A stretch of DNA of 9,575 nt, from NCBI GenBank assembly GCA_016212345.1, contig JACRGM010000225.1, forward strand, positions 1-9,575, written 5' to 3'. Position numbers and translations under genes: made by a program. The notes beneath the pieces are model-generated. The model saw only the letters and a program-made list of their open reading frames with translations. It had not been told where the DNA came from and did not search any database. How positions within the stretch are numbered: the first letter of the stretch is position 1; the number at the start of each line of letters is the position of its first letter. Origin of the DNA: Nitrospinota bacterium (GTDB taxonomy: Bacteria; Nitrospinota; Nitrospinia; SZUA-224). Of the stretch, positions 1-5,619 are shown piece after piece.

Positions 1-29
1 ATCTTTAATCTTTGATTTTTAGGGTTAGT

Positions 30-51
30 TCAACTTTAACACGAAAGTTGA
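30..51. repeat. Short perfect hairpin upstream of hypD
   Basis: TCAACTTT (30-37) and AAAGTTGA (44-51) form a perfect 8-bp inverted repeat around a 6-nt loop. No T-run follows on either strand, so it is not a convincing intrinsic terminator. It could be an operator or the end structure of an upstream transcript. Confidence 0.5.
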
Positions 52-69
52 GTATCTTAGAAGTCCTGT

Positions 70-91
70 CCTGAGTTTGCCGAACTATAGG
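70..91. repeat. REP-like intergenic palindrome, degenerate
   Basis: CCT-AGTT and AACT-AGG arms pair around TGCCG, with a small internal mismatch. The first 15 bases match 13 of 15 positions of CCTGAGCTTGTCGAA, a palindromic intergenic repeat I recall from many bacterial genomes. That resemblance is from memory and was not searched. Confidence 0.4.
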
Positions 92-107
92 GGGGGCTTC
101 GCCTCCC
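91..107. repeat. GC-rich stem-loop just upstream of hypD
   Basis: GGGGGGC (91-97) pairs with GCCTCCC (101-107) across a TTC loop, giving seven pairs with one G-T. It is strikingly GC-rich for this AT-rich window and ends 27 bases before the hypD start. It abuts the REP-like palindrome, so the two may be one dispersed element. The rest of 1-134 has no recognisable gene, including no hypC, and no convincing promoter. Confidence 0.5.
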
Positions 108-134
108 TCCACGACCCATTGCATTGGTTTCGCC

Positions 135-1226
135 ATGAAATATATAGATGAATTTAGAGACAAGGGTCTTATCTATAGAATTATCAATCAGATAAAGAGA
201 GAGGCAAATGATTTAGATACCCTTACCATAATGGAGGTGTGTGGTACCCACACCATGTCCTCCTACCGATATGGGATAAGGGAACTCCTCCCTTCCAATA
301 TAAGGCTTGTATCAGGTCCTGGCTGTCCTGTATGTGTATCCCCTATAACCTATATTGATAAATCTATTGCCTTTTCAGATAAAAAGGATATTATTATAAC
401 CACCTTTGGGGATATGTTTAGGGTCCCAGGATCAGTATCTAGTCTGGAAAGAGAGAAGGCCAAGGGAAAGGATATAAGGATTGTATATTCTCCTATGGAT
501 TCCCTTGAGATCGCTAAACAAAATGGTGATAGAAAGGTACTATTTCTTGGTATTGGTTTTGAGACTACTGCACCTTTAGTGGCTGCTACCATTATTCAGG
601 CAAATAGGGAAGGGATAAGGAATTATCTCGTCCTATCATCGCACAAGACAATACCTGAGCCGATGCAGGTCTTACTTGATGATAATGGATTAGAGATCCA
701 TGGGTTTTTATGTCCGGGTCATGTAAGCACCATCATAGGTTCTCTTCCTTACCAGTTTATCCCTGATAGATATAAGATATCTTGTGTTATTGCTGGTTTT
801 GAGCCATTTGATATACTCAAGGCCATTTTGATGGTAATAAGGCAGGTCAAGAGTAAAAGATTTAGTGTGGAGATAGAGTATTCCAGGGTTGTCAAACCTG
901 AAGGGAACCGAGTAGCATTAAGATATATAAATGAGGTATTTGAAAGATGTGACGCCGAGTGGAGAGGATTAGGAACTATACCAAAGAGTGGGTTAAGGAT
1001 AAGAGAGGTATACAAAAGATTTGATGCAGAAAAAGAGATCTATATTGAGATAAAAGAGGGGAAAGGGGTAAAAGGTTGTCTGTGCGGTGATATCCTTAAA
1101 GGGAAGATAGAACCTTATGAATGTAGCCTCTTTTCAATCCAATGTATCCCTGATAATCCATTGGGCCCTTGTATGGTCTCATCTGAAGGGACATGTGCGG
1201 CATACTATAGATTTTCAGTAAAATGA
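135..1226 (+). CDS. hypD: [NiFe] hydrogenase maturation protein HypD
   Basis: HypD is a cytoplasmic iron-sulfur protein. With HypC it forms the scaffold on which the Fe(CN)2CO group of [NiFe] hydrogenases is assembled. At 363 residues it has the usual family length. Visible signatures are the CGTHT motif (Cys36), GPGCPVCVSP (61-70, Cys64 and Cys67), GFETTAP (141-147), and the Cys-rich C-terminus with Cys315, Cys317, Cys330, Cys337, Cys346 and Cys354, including CMVSSEGTC. Those C-terminal cysteines include the cluster ligands. The ATG start gives the typical MKYIDEFRD beginning, but no Shine-Dalgarno sequence precedes it. HypC and HypE, its usual partners, are not in the window; the gene downstream belongs to tetrapyrrole synthesis and starts after 37 bp. 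No damage is seen, so it is probably functional. Confidence 0.97.
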   Translation: MKYIDEFRDKGLIYRIINQIKREANDLDTLTIMEVCGTHTMSSYRYGIRELLPSNIRLVSGPGCPVCVSPITYIDKSIAFSDKKDIIITTFGDMFRVPGSVSSLEREKAKGKDIRIVYSPMDSLEIAKQNGDRKVLFLGIGFETTAPLVAATIIQANREGIRNYLVLSSHKTIPEPMQVLLDDNGLEIHGFLCPGHVSTIIGSLPYQFIPDRYKISCVIAGFEPFDILKAILMVIRQVKSKRFSVEIEYSRVVKPEGNRVALRYINEVFERCDAEWRGLGTIPKSGLRIREVYKRFDAEKEIYIEIKEGKGVKGCLCGDILKGKIEPYECSLFSIQCIPDNPLGPCMVSSEGTCAAYYRFSVK

Positions 1227-1250
1227 TGTATAATATAGATTAATTTCTTT

Positions 1251-1266
1251 AAAGGAGTATCTATTG
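1251..1266 (+). promoter_or_regulatory. Ribosome binding site fixing a TTG start
   Basis: AAAGGAG at 1251-1257 lies six bases before TTG at 1264. The reading that follows (MNKRGKVILIGGGPGDPDLL) places the methyltransferase nucleotide-binding loop at the normal distance from the N-terminus, so TTG is the likely start. Confidence 0.75.
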
Positions 1267-2790
1267 AATAAGAGAGGAAAGGTTATTCTAATAGGAGGAG
1301 GGCCGGGCGATCCTGATCTACTTACCATTAAAGGGAAGAGGTGTATTAAAAAGGCAGATGTCATCGTATATGATTATCTAGTAAATGAAAGGCTTCTGAA
1401 TTATGCAAGGGAGGATGCAGAGGTCATATATGTTGGGAAAAAGGGTGGGGAGCATACACTACCACAAGAGAAGATCAATGATCTGATTGTAGATAAGGCA
1501 AAGGAAGGGAAGATAGTGGCAAGATTAAAAGGCGGTGATCCATTTGTCTTTGGCCGTGGGGGCGAAGAGGCAGAGATACTTGCTGATCATGGTGTAGATT
1601 TTGAGATAGTACCTGGGGTAACCGCCGCAATCGCTGTGCCTGCCTATGCAGGTATCCCACTCACCCACCGAGATTTTACCTCAACAGTTACATTTATCAC
1701 AGGCCATGAAGACCCTAGCAAGGAGAGGTCAAGTATAGCTTGGGATAAGATATCTACTGGTGCAGGTAGTCTTATATTCCTAATGGGGGTAAAAAATCTC
1801 CATAATATAGTAGAAAATCTTATAAACAATGGAAGGGGACCAGAGACCCCAGTTGCGATTGTAAGGTGGGGCACAACAAAGTATCAGGAGACAGTGGTAG
1901 GAAGACTTAACAACATAATAGATCTGGCAAAGGAGAAGAAGATATTACCACCTGCAATCATAATCATTGGTGATGTAGTAAGGTTGAGAGAGAAGCTAAA
2001 CTGGTTTGAGGATAGGCCTCTCTTAGGTAAGAAGATAATTGTGACCAGGGCACAGGCTCAAGCAAGTGATTTTTCTACCCTTTTAGAGGGTTATGGTGCT
2101 ATCCCTATAGAATTTCCTACCATAGAGACAATACCGCCAGAGAGCTGGGATGGATTTGATAATGCAATTGAGGGACTAGATGGGTATGATTGGATCATAT
2201 TCACGAGTGTAAATGGTGTAAGGAGTTTTCTTAAAAGGCTACCTTTAAAGAATAAGGACATAAGGGATCTCAAAGGGATCAGGATATGTACCATTGGTCC
2301 TAAAACCGCTAAAGAGATAGAGAGGTTAGGTATAGGTATAGATTTTGTCCCCCCTGAGTATCGGGCAGAGACAATTGTGGAGGGGCTAAAGGAAAGGGGT
2401 ATCAAGGGTAAGAGGGCCTTACTCCCAAGGGCGGCCGAGGCCCGTGATCTCTTGCCTATTGAGTTAAGGGAGATGGGGGTAGAATTAGAGGTAGTAGAGG
2501 CATACAGAACAGTAAAACCATTAGAGAAGACCAATGAGATTAGAAGGGCACTGAAAGAGGGAGAGATAGATGTCATTACATTTACCTCCTCCTCAACGGT
2601 GAGCAATTTTGTAGAGATGTTTGGTAAGGAGGACTTCCCTAAATTGATTAATGGGGTTGTTATAGCGAGCATTGGTCCTGTAACAGCAAAGAGAGGAGAG
2701 GAATTTGGATTAATATCTGATATCATCCCCAAAGAATATACTATAGAGGCATTAGCAGAGGCTATTAATGAATATTTTATAAGGAGATAA
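1264..2790 (+). CDS. cobA-hemD: Fused uroporphyrinogen-III C-methyltransferase / uroporphyrinogen-III synthase
   Basis: This is a two-domain cytoplasmic enzyme. The C-terminal domain would cyclise hydroxymethylbilane to uroporphyrinogen III. The N-terminal domain would methylate it with S-adenosylmethionine at C2 and C7 to precorrin-2, the branch point to siroheme, cobalamin and alternative haem. Residues 1-245 show SUMT signatures: GGGPGDPDLLT (11-21), RLKGGDPFVFGRGGEE (87-102), VPGVTAA (116-122), GIPLTHR (130-136) and FLMGVKN (172-178). Residues 255-508 show HemD signatures: VTRAQAQASDF, IIFTSVNGVRSF (311-322), ICTIGPKTA (341-349), LLPRAAEARDLLP and ITFTSSSTVSNF (438-449). The start is TTG with a good ribosome binding site. 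It follows hypD and runs into the DUF3467 gene three bases after its stop. Such fusions are common in anaerobes. Confidence 0.95.
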   Translation: MNKRGKVILIGGGPGDPDLLTIKGKRCIKKADVIVYDYLVNERLLNYAREDAEVIYVGKKGGEHTLPQEKINDLIVDKAKEGKIVARLKGGDPFVFGRGGEEAEILADHGVDFEIVPGVTAAIAVPAYAGIPLTHRDFTSTVTFITGHEDPSKERSSIAWDKISTGAGSLIFLMGVKNLHNIVENLINNGRGPETPVAIVRWGTTKYQETVVGRLNNIIDLAKEKKILPPAIIIIGDVVRLREKLNWFEDRPLLGKKIIVTRAQAQASDFSTLLEGYGAIPIEFPTIETIPPESWDGFDNAIEGLDGYDWIIFTSVNGVRSFLKRLPLKNKDIRDLKGIRICTIGPKTAKEIERLGIGIDFVPPEYRAETIVEGLKERGIKGKRALLPRAAEARDLLPIELREMGVELEVVEAYRTVKPLEKTNEIRRALKEGEIDVITFTSSSTVSNFVEMFGKEDFPKLINGVVIASIGPVTAKRGEEFGLISDIIPKEYTIEALAEAINEYFIRR

Positions 2791-2793
2791 ATC

Positions 2794-3111
2794 ATGGATG
2801 AAAAGGAAAAGGAGAAAAAGTCTTCACCTCAATTTATGTTTGAGGTTGATAGGACCATTGAGAATGGCGTCTATTCCAACATCGTCACTATATCCCATAC
2901 AAGGAATGAATTTCTCTTGGATTTTGCTATTATACTTCCAGGAAAGAATGGAGCAAAGGTACTTTCACGTATCTTCATGAATCCTGCCCATGCAAAACAG
3001 TTTATGGTAGCGTTAGGGGAGAATATCAAGAATTATGAAGATATTTATGGTGAGATAAAGATAGACATAAAAAGGTCTAAGGTTAATGGTTCCACACACA
3101 CGGTTCACTAA
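2794..3111 (+). CDS. DUF3467 family small protein
   Basis: This 105-residue acidic-start protein resembles the DUF3467 family, whose function is unknown to me. The recognisable core is YSNIVTISHTRNEFLLDFAI (27-46), followed by VLSRIFMNPAHAKQFMVALGENIKNYEDIYGEI (55-87), consistent with a small beta-then-helix fold. There is no signal peptide, membrane segment or cysteine, so it is probably cytoplasmic. AAGGAG at 2781-2786 lies inside the end of the preceding gene and serves the ATG at 2794. The stop codon is one base before the hemB ATG. Its position between cobA-hemD and hemB suggests co-expression with tetrapyrrole synthesis, but nothing in the sequence shows a catalytic or binding site. Confidence 0.85.
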   Translation: MDEKEKEKKSSPQFMFEVDRTIENGVYSNIVTISHTRNEFLLDFAIILPGKNGAKVLSRIFMNPAHAKQFMVALGENIKNYEDIYGEIKIDIKRSKVNGSTHTVH

Positions 3112-3112
3112 T

Positions 3113-4093
3113 ATGCCATTTCCTATTAATCGTCCACGCAGATTGAGAAAGAATGAGAATATAAGGAGACTGGTGAGAGAGACCAGACTCTCCATAGATG
3201 ATTTTATATATCCCCTCTTTGTTAAATTCGGTAAGGGGGTTAAGGAAGAGATCCCCTCTATGCCAGGAAACTACCGATATTCTGTTGACATGGTGGTGGA
3301 TGAGGTAAAGGAGGCAAGATCCCTTGGGATACCTGCCATCATCCTGTTTGGTATACCAGAGAAAAAGGATGAGGTGGGCTCAGAGGCATATAACCCGAAA
3401 GGGGTTGTACAAGAGGCTGTACGGGCTATAAAGAAGGATGTGCCTGATATCTTGGTTATAACAGATGTCTGTATAGATGAGTATACCTCGCATGGCCACT
3501 GCGGTCTCGTCAAGGGTAATGAAATAGTAAACGATGCTACACTTCATATCCTTTCTAAGATGGCTTTAACACATGTCAAGGCTGGTGCAGATATGGTAGC
3601 ACCATCTGATATGATGGATGGGAGGGTAAGAGTCATCAGGGAGATCCTTGATAAGAATGGTTATACAGATATCCCTATCATGTCCTATGCAGCAAAGTAT
3701 GCCTCTGCCTTTTATGGCCCATTCAGGGATGCAGCAGACTCTACCCCTAAATTCGGGGATCGGAAGTCTTATCAAATGGATCCGTCTAACAGTGACGAGG
3801 CAATAAGGGAGATCGAGCTTGATATAGAGGAGGGGGCAGACATAATCATGGTGAAGCCTGCCCTTCCCTATCTCGATATAATATATCGTGTAAAACAGGA
3901 GTTTGATGTGCCAATAGCAGCTTATAATGTCAGCGGAGAGTTCTCAATGATCAAGGCAGCATCAGAGAAGGGGTGGATAGATGGAGAAAAGGGAATGATA
4001 GAGGCATTGATAAGTATTAAGAGGGCAGGTGCAGATATGATCCTTACATATTTTGCCATAGAGGTGGCAAGGTTTCTTAAACATGGACTTTAA
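3113..4093 (+). CDS. hemB: Delta-aminolevulinic acid dehydratase (porphobilinogen synthase)
   Basis: HemB condenses two 5-aminolevulinate molecules to porphobilinogen, the first common pyrrole of haem, siroheme and cobalamin. From the ATG at 3113 the protein has 326 residues. The two active-site lysines then fall at Lys195 (SYAAKYASAFYGPF) and Lys248 (IIMVKPALPYLD), essentially the classical positions. An in-frame ATG at 3086 with a weak AAGG upstream would add nine residues (MVPHTRFTN) unlike the family start, so I prefer 3113. The metal loop reads DVCIDEYTSHGHCG: Cys120 and Cys130 are present but the middle ligand, Cys122 in zinc enzymes, is Asp. The ATG follows the DUF3467 stop by one base (TAATATG), suggesting translational coupling. 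The 3' end overlaps the ahb gene. Confidence 0.96.
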   Translation: MPFPINRPRRLRKNENIRRLVRETRLSIDDFIYPLFVKFGKGVKEEIPSMPGNYRYSVDMVVDEVKEARSLGIPAIILFGIPEKKDEVGSEAYNPKGVVQEAVRAIKKDVPDILVITDVCIDEYTSHGHCGLVKGNEIVNDATLHILSKMALTHVKAGADMVAPSDMMDGRVRVIREILDKNGYTDIPIMSYAAKYASAFYGPFRDAADSTPKFGDRKSYQMDPSNSDEAIREIELDIEEGADIIMVKPALPYLDIIYRVKQEFDVPIAAYNVSGEFSMIKAASEKGWIDGEKGMIEALISIKRAGADMILTYFAIEVARFLKHGL

Positions 4094-4556
4094 TATGGAC
4101 ATTCTTGATAAAAAGATATTGAACAGTATCCAGAGTTGGTTTCCGATTGAAGAAAAGCCATTCCTTATAATCGGTAATGAATTAGGGATTGGAGAGGAGG
4201 AGGCACTTATGAGGGTTAGAAGATTAAAAGAGGAGGGGATAATCCGGCGAATCGGGGCGAGTTTTAATTCTAGAAGACTTGGGTTTGATAGTACCCTGAT
4301 AACCATGAAGGTCCCTGAGGAGAGGATCGAGGAGGTAGTTCTCTTGATAAATGGGTATAAAGAGGTTACCCATAATTATCTAAGAGATAATGAGTATAAT
4401 ATCTGGTTTACCCTTATTGCCCATTCAGGGGAAAGGATCAAGGAGATCATAGAGGAGATAGCGTCAAAGAGTGGGATTAGTGATATACGAAATCTCCCTA
4501 CTAAGAGGTTCTTTAAGGTAAATGTAGATCTCAATTTCAGGGATGAGGAGGATTAA
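4083..4556 (+). CDS. Siroheme decarboxylase subunit, AhbA/AhbB (NirD/L) type
   Basis: This 157-residue Lrp/AsnC-like protein carries signatures of the siroheme decarboxylases that remove two acetate carboxyls from siroheme to give didecarboxysiroheme in the alternative haem pathway. NirDLGH proteins do the same in haem d1 synthesis. A winged-helix-like N-terminus (8-60) ends in GIIRRIGASFNSRRLGF (52-68). The second domain holds VTHNYLRDNEYNIWFTLIA (95-113) and LPTKRFFKVNVDLNF (138-152). I cannot tell AhbA from AhbB. The known enzyme is a heterodimer, but only one subunit is here, and the radical-SAM genes ahbC and ahbD are absent. The ATG at 4083 overlaps hemB by 11 bases; a second in-frame ATG at 4095, one base after the hemB stop, gives 153 residues and is also plausible. 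A plain Lrp regulator is unlikely given the HNYLR motif. Confidence 0.88.
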   Translation: MDFNMDILDKKILNSIQSWFPIEEKPFLIIGNELGIGEEEALMRVRRLKEEGIIRRIGASFNSRRLGFDSTLITMKVPEERIEEVVLLINGYKEVTHNYLRDNEYNIWFTLIAHSGERIKEIIEEIASKSGISDIRNLPTKRFFKVNVDLNFRDEED

Positions 4557-4620
4557 AAGGATTTCCCTGATCTTTCTCCATGATGATAATGTCGCATCTT
4601 TCTTACAATGTTTAAAATTC

Positions 4621-5145
4621 TTATCCTTGTAACTCGGTGCTTATAGAAGGCTTATAAAGTTTAATAAAGTTTACCCTCTCAAAGTCAGAGTCATTGGAGG
4701 CAAGATTGTTGATCTTTAGGTCTTTCATAATCTGGAGACTTAGAGCATCATTGGAAAGAAAACCATATTGCCTTTTCATTTGCTGACTTCTTTCTATTGT
4801 ATTGATGTCAGGAGATATTATTTCTAAATTGAAAGAGGATATCTTTTCAGGGATGCACTGATGATTTACCAATTTTTTAACAATATGAGGATGGACTTTT
4901 AGGTACTTTACAATGTCCTTTGGCTTTATATCTGGAAGAATAGTGGCAGCCTCCATGATCATCATACGATGTGTTGCTTCCTGTACTATTGATGTAGAAG
5001 TAATTCCGTTAATATTTCTTTTCTCTACTCGTTCCAAGAAATTTGAACTGGCTGGATTAAATTTGGATTTTTGTGAAAAGTGGTAGATAAAGATATTAGC
5101 ATCTACGAAAATAGAAGAGCCATCTTCCAGATCTAAGAAAAACAT
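4621..5145 (-). CDS. PIN-domain ribonuclease toxin (VapC-like)
   Basis: This is a 174-residue PIN-domain protein, predicted to be a Mg-dependent ribonuclease and the toxin of a type II toxin-antitoxin pair. The acidic residues of the fold are visible: Asp15 (IFVDANIFIYHF), Glu56 (SIVQEATHR), Asp133 (FLSNDALSL), and Asp152 or Asp154 (ASNDSDFERV). At about 174 residues it is longer than a minimal VapC of about 130, with extra helical sequence around 65-105. The ATG at 5145 lies two bases after the antitoxin stop; a TTG at 5151 overlapping that stop would add two residues. It is convergent with the haem operon and ends 64 bp from it. The RNA target cannot be read from the sequence. Confidence 0.88.
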   Translation of the reverse strand: MFFLDLEDGSSIFVDANIFIYHFSQKSKFNPASSNFLERVEKRNINGITSTSIVQEATHRMMIMEAATILPDIKPKDIVKYLKVHPHIVKKLVNHQCIPEKISSFNLEIISPDINTIERSQQMKRQYGFLSNDALSLQIMKDLKINNLASNDSDFERVNFIKLYKPSISTELQG

Positions 5146-5147
5146 GA

Positions 5148-5357
5148 TCAAATCTCTTCAGAGAGAAATTCAGTGGAAAGAGCAATCTCATCTATGGTGC
5201 TGTCATCGAGACCTCTAAACATACCGCTAGTTGCTTTGACAAGGCTTCCTCCCTTTTCCTCAAGTGTTATTCTTATCTTTTCGTGTTCCTTTAGCTTCAA
5301 TGGAGACAAAGGTTTTAAGACTCCATCTTCATATATGACCTCTATATTTCTGGGCAT
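5148..5357 (-). CDS. DUF104 / AF2212-like antitoxin
   Basis: This 69-residue protein matches the DUF104 (AF2212-like) family. The N-terminal signature is IEVIYEDGVLKPLSPLKLKEHEKIRITLEE (5-34). The C-terminal half (MFRGLDDSTIDEIALSTEFLSEEI) is acidic, as expected for the segment that wraps a PIN toxin. A strong Shine-Dalgarno sequence (TAGGAGGT, 5364-5371) precedes the ATG. It comes first in a two-gene operon, immediately followed by the PIN toxin, which is the usual antitoxin-toxin order. An inverted repeat over the promoter suggests autoregulation, though DUF104 proteins have no obvious helix-turn-helix, so repression might need the complex. Confidence 0.88.
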   Translation of the reverse strand: MPRNIEVIYEDGVLKPLSPLKLKEHEKIRITLEEKGGSLVKATSGMFRGLDDSTIDEIALSTEFLSEEI

Positions 5358-5379
5358 TTCGATACCTCCTAAAGTTTCG

Positions 5380-5413
5380 TCAGGATATATTCTTATTTTT
5401 AATATTATCCTGA
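5380..5413. promoter_or_regulatory. Candidate autoregulatory operator of the toxin-antitoxin pair
   Basis: TCAGGATA (5380-5387) and TATCCTGA (5406-5413) are perfect 8-bp arms of an inverted repeat. Pairing extends inwards with a one-base bulge (TATT against AATAT). The element covers the predicted -10 box and start site of the promoter, the position expected for a repressor. Confidence 0.6.
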
Positions 5414-5430
5414 GAATATGAGATTGTCAA
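5402..5430 (-). promoter_or_regulatory. Sigma-70-type promoter for the toxin-antitoxin operon
   Basis: On the minus strand TTGACA (5430-5425) is followed after exactly 17 bases by TAATAT (5407-5402). The -35 box is perfect and the -10 box keeps the key T, A and final T. The start site would be near 5395, giving a leader of about 38 bases that contains the Shine-Dalgarno sequence. Confidence 0.7.
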
Positions 5431-5547
5431 ACTCTTTTTGACTCCCCCAGATAATTAGATTCAATCTCTAAAAAAAGTCAATATATGTGTAGTAATTGTT
5501 TGTTAAGTTTTATATAATTATATTGTTTTGTTGGATTTCTTCTGTGT

Positions 5548-5564
5548 GGGTTAGGGGGAGGGGG
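5548..5564. other. G-rich tract in the intergenic region
   Basis: GGG TTA GGGGG A GGGGG stands out in an otherwise AT-rich gap, beside the hairpin at 5568-5593. On the minus strand this is a C-rich tract downstream of the cytochrome gene. The rest of 5431-5619 is AT-rich, with a 12-bp palindrome ATATAATTATAT at 5512-5523, and holds no gene that I can see. Confidence 0.4.
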
Positions 5565-5567
5565 AGA

Positions 5568-5593
5568 TACCCTGCGGTTTCTGCCACAGGGTA
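5568..5593. repeat. Hairpin downstream of the cytochrome gene
   Basis: TACCCTG (5568-5574) and CAGGGTA (5587-5593) are perfect 7-bp arms, extended inwards by GG/CC past a C/A mismatch. It lies 27 bases past the cytochrome stop on the minus strand and could protect or end that transcript. A C-rich stretch rather than a T-run follows, so it is not a standard intrinsic terminator. It may be part of a dispersed repeat with the adjoining G-rich tract. Confidence 0.55.
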
Positions 5594-5619
5594 GTTCATT
5601 GAGCTTTATAACAACGAAT

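Noticed and set aside
1..134. Possible 3' end of hypC before hypD
   Set aside because: Reading the upstream frames gives no HypC-like sequence, and a stop at 72-74 closes the hypD frame.
1206..1234. TATAAT at 1229-1234 as an internal promoter for cobA-hemD
   Set aside because: There is no -35 box at a suitable distance; in AT-rich DNA a lone TATAAT is not enough.
2091..2795. A 234-codon minus-strand frame opposite the cobA-hemD gene
   Set aside because: It lies entirely antisense to the well-supported HemD domain, has Ser/Ile/Leu-rich low-information sequence and no recognisable motif.
3962..4306. A 114-codon minus-strand frame across the hemB/ahb junction
   Set aside because: It is antisense to two conserved genes and has no domain or ribosome binding site.
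4557..4632. Intrinsic terminator between the convergent operons
   Set aside because: Only long-range six-base complementarities (such as TTACAA/TTGTAA) are visible, with no compact stem and T-run.
5173..5421. An 82-codon plus-strand frame opposite the antitoxin
   Set aside because: It is antisense to the recognised DUF104 gene and its promoter, with no family resemblance.
5548..5591. G-quadruplex
   Set aside because: Three G-runs are close together, but the fourth (5589-5591) lies inside the hairpin 25 bases away, so a stable quadruplex is doubtful.
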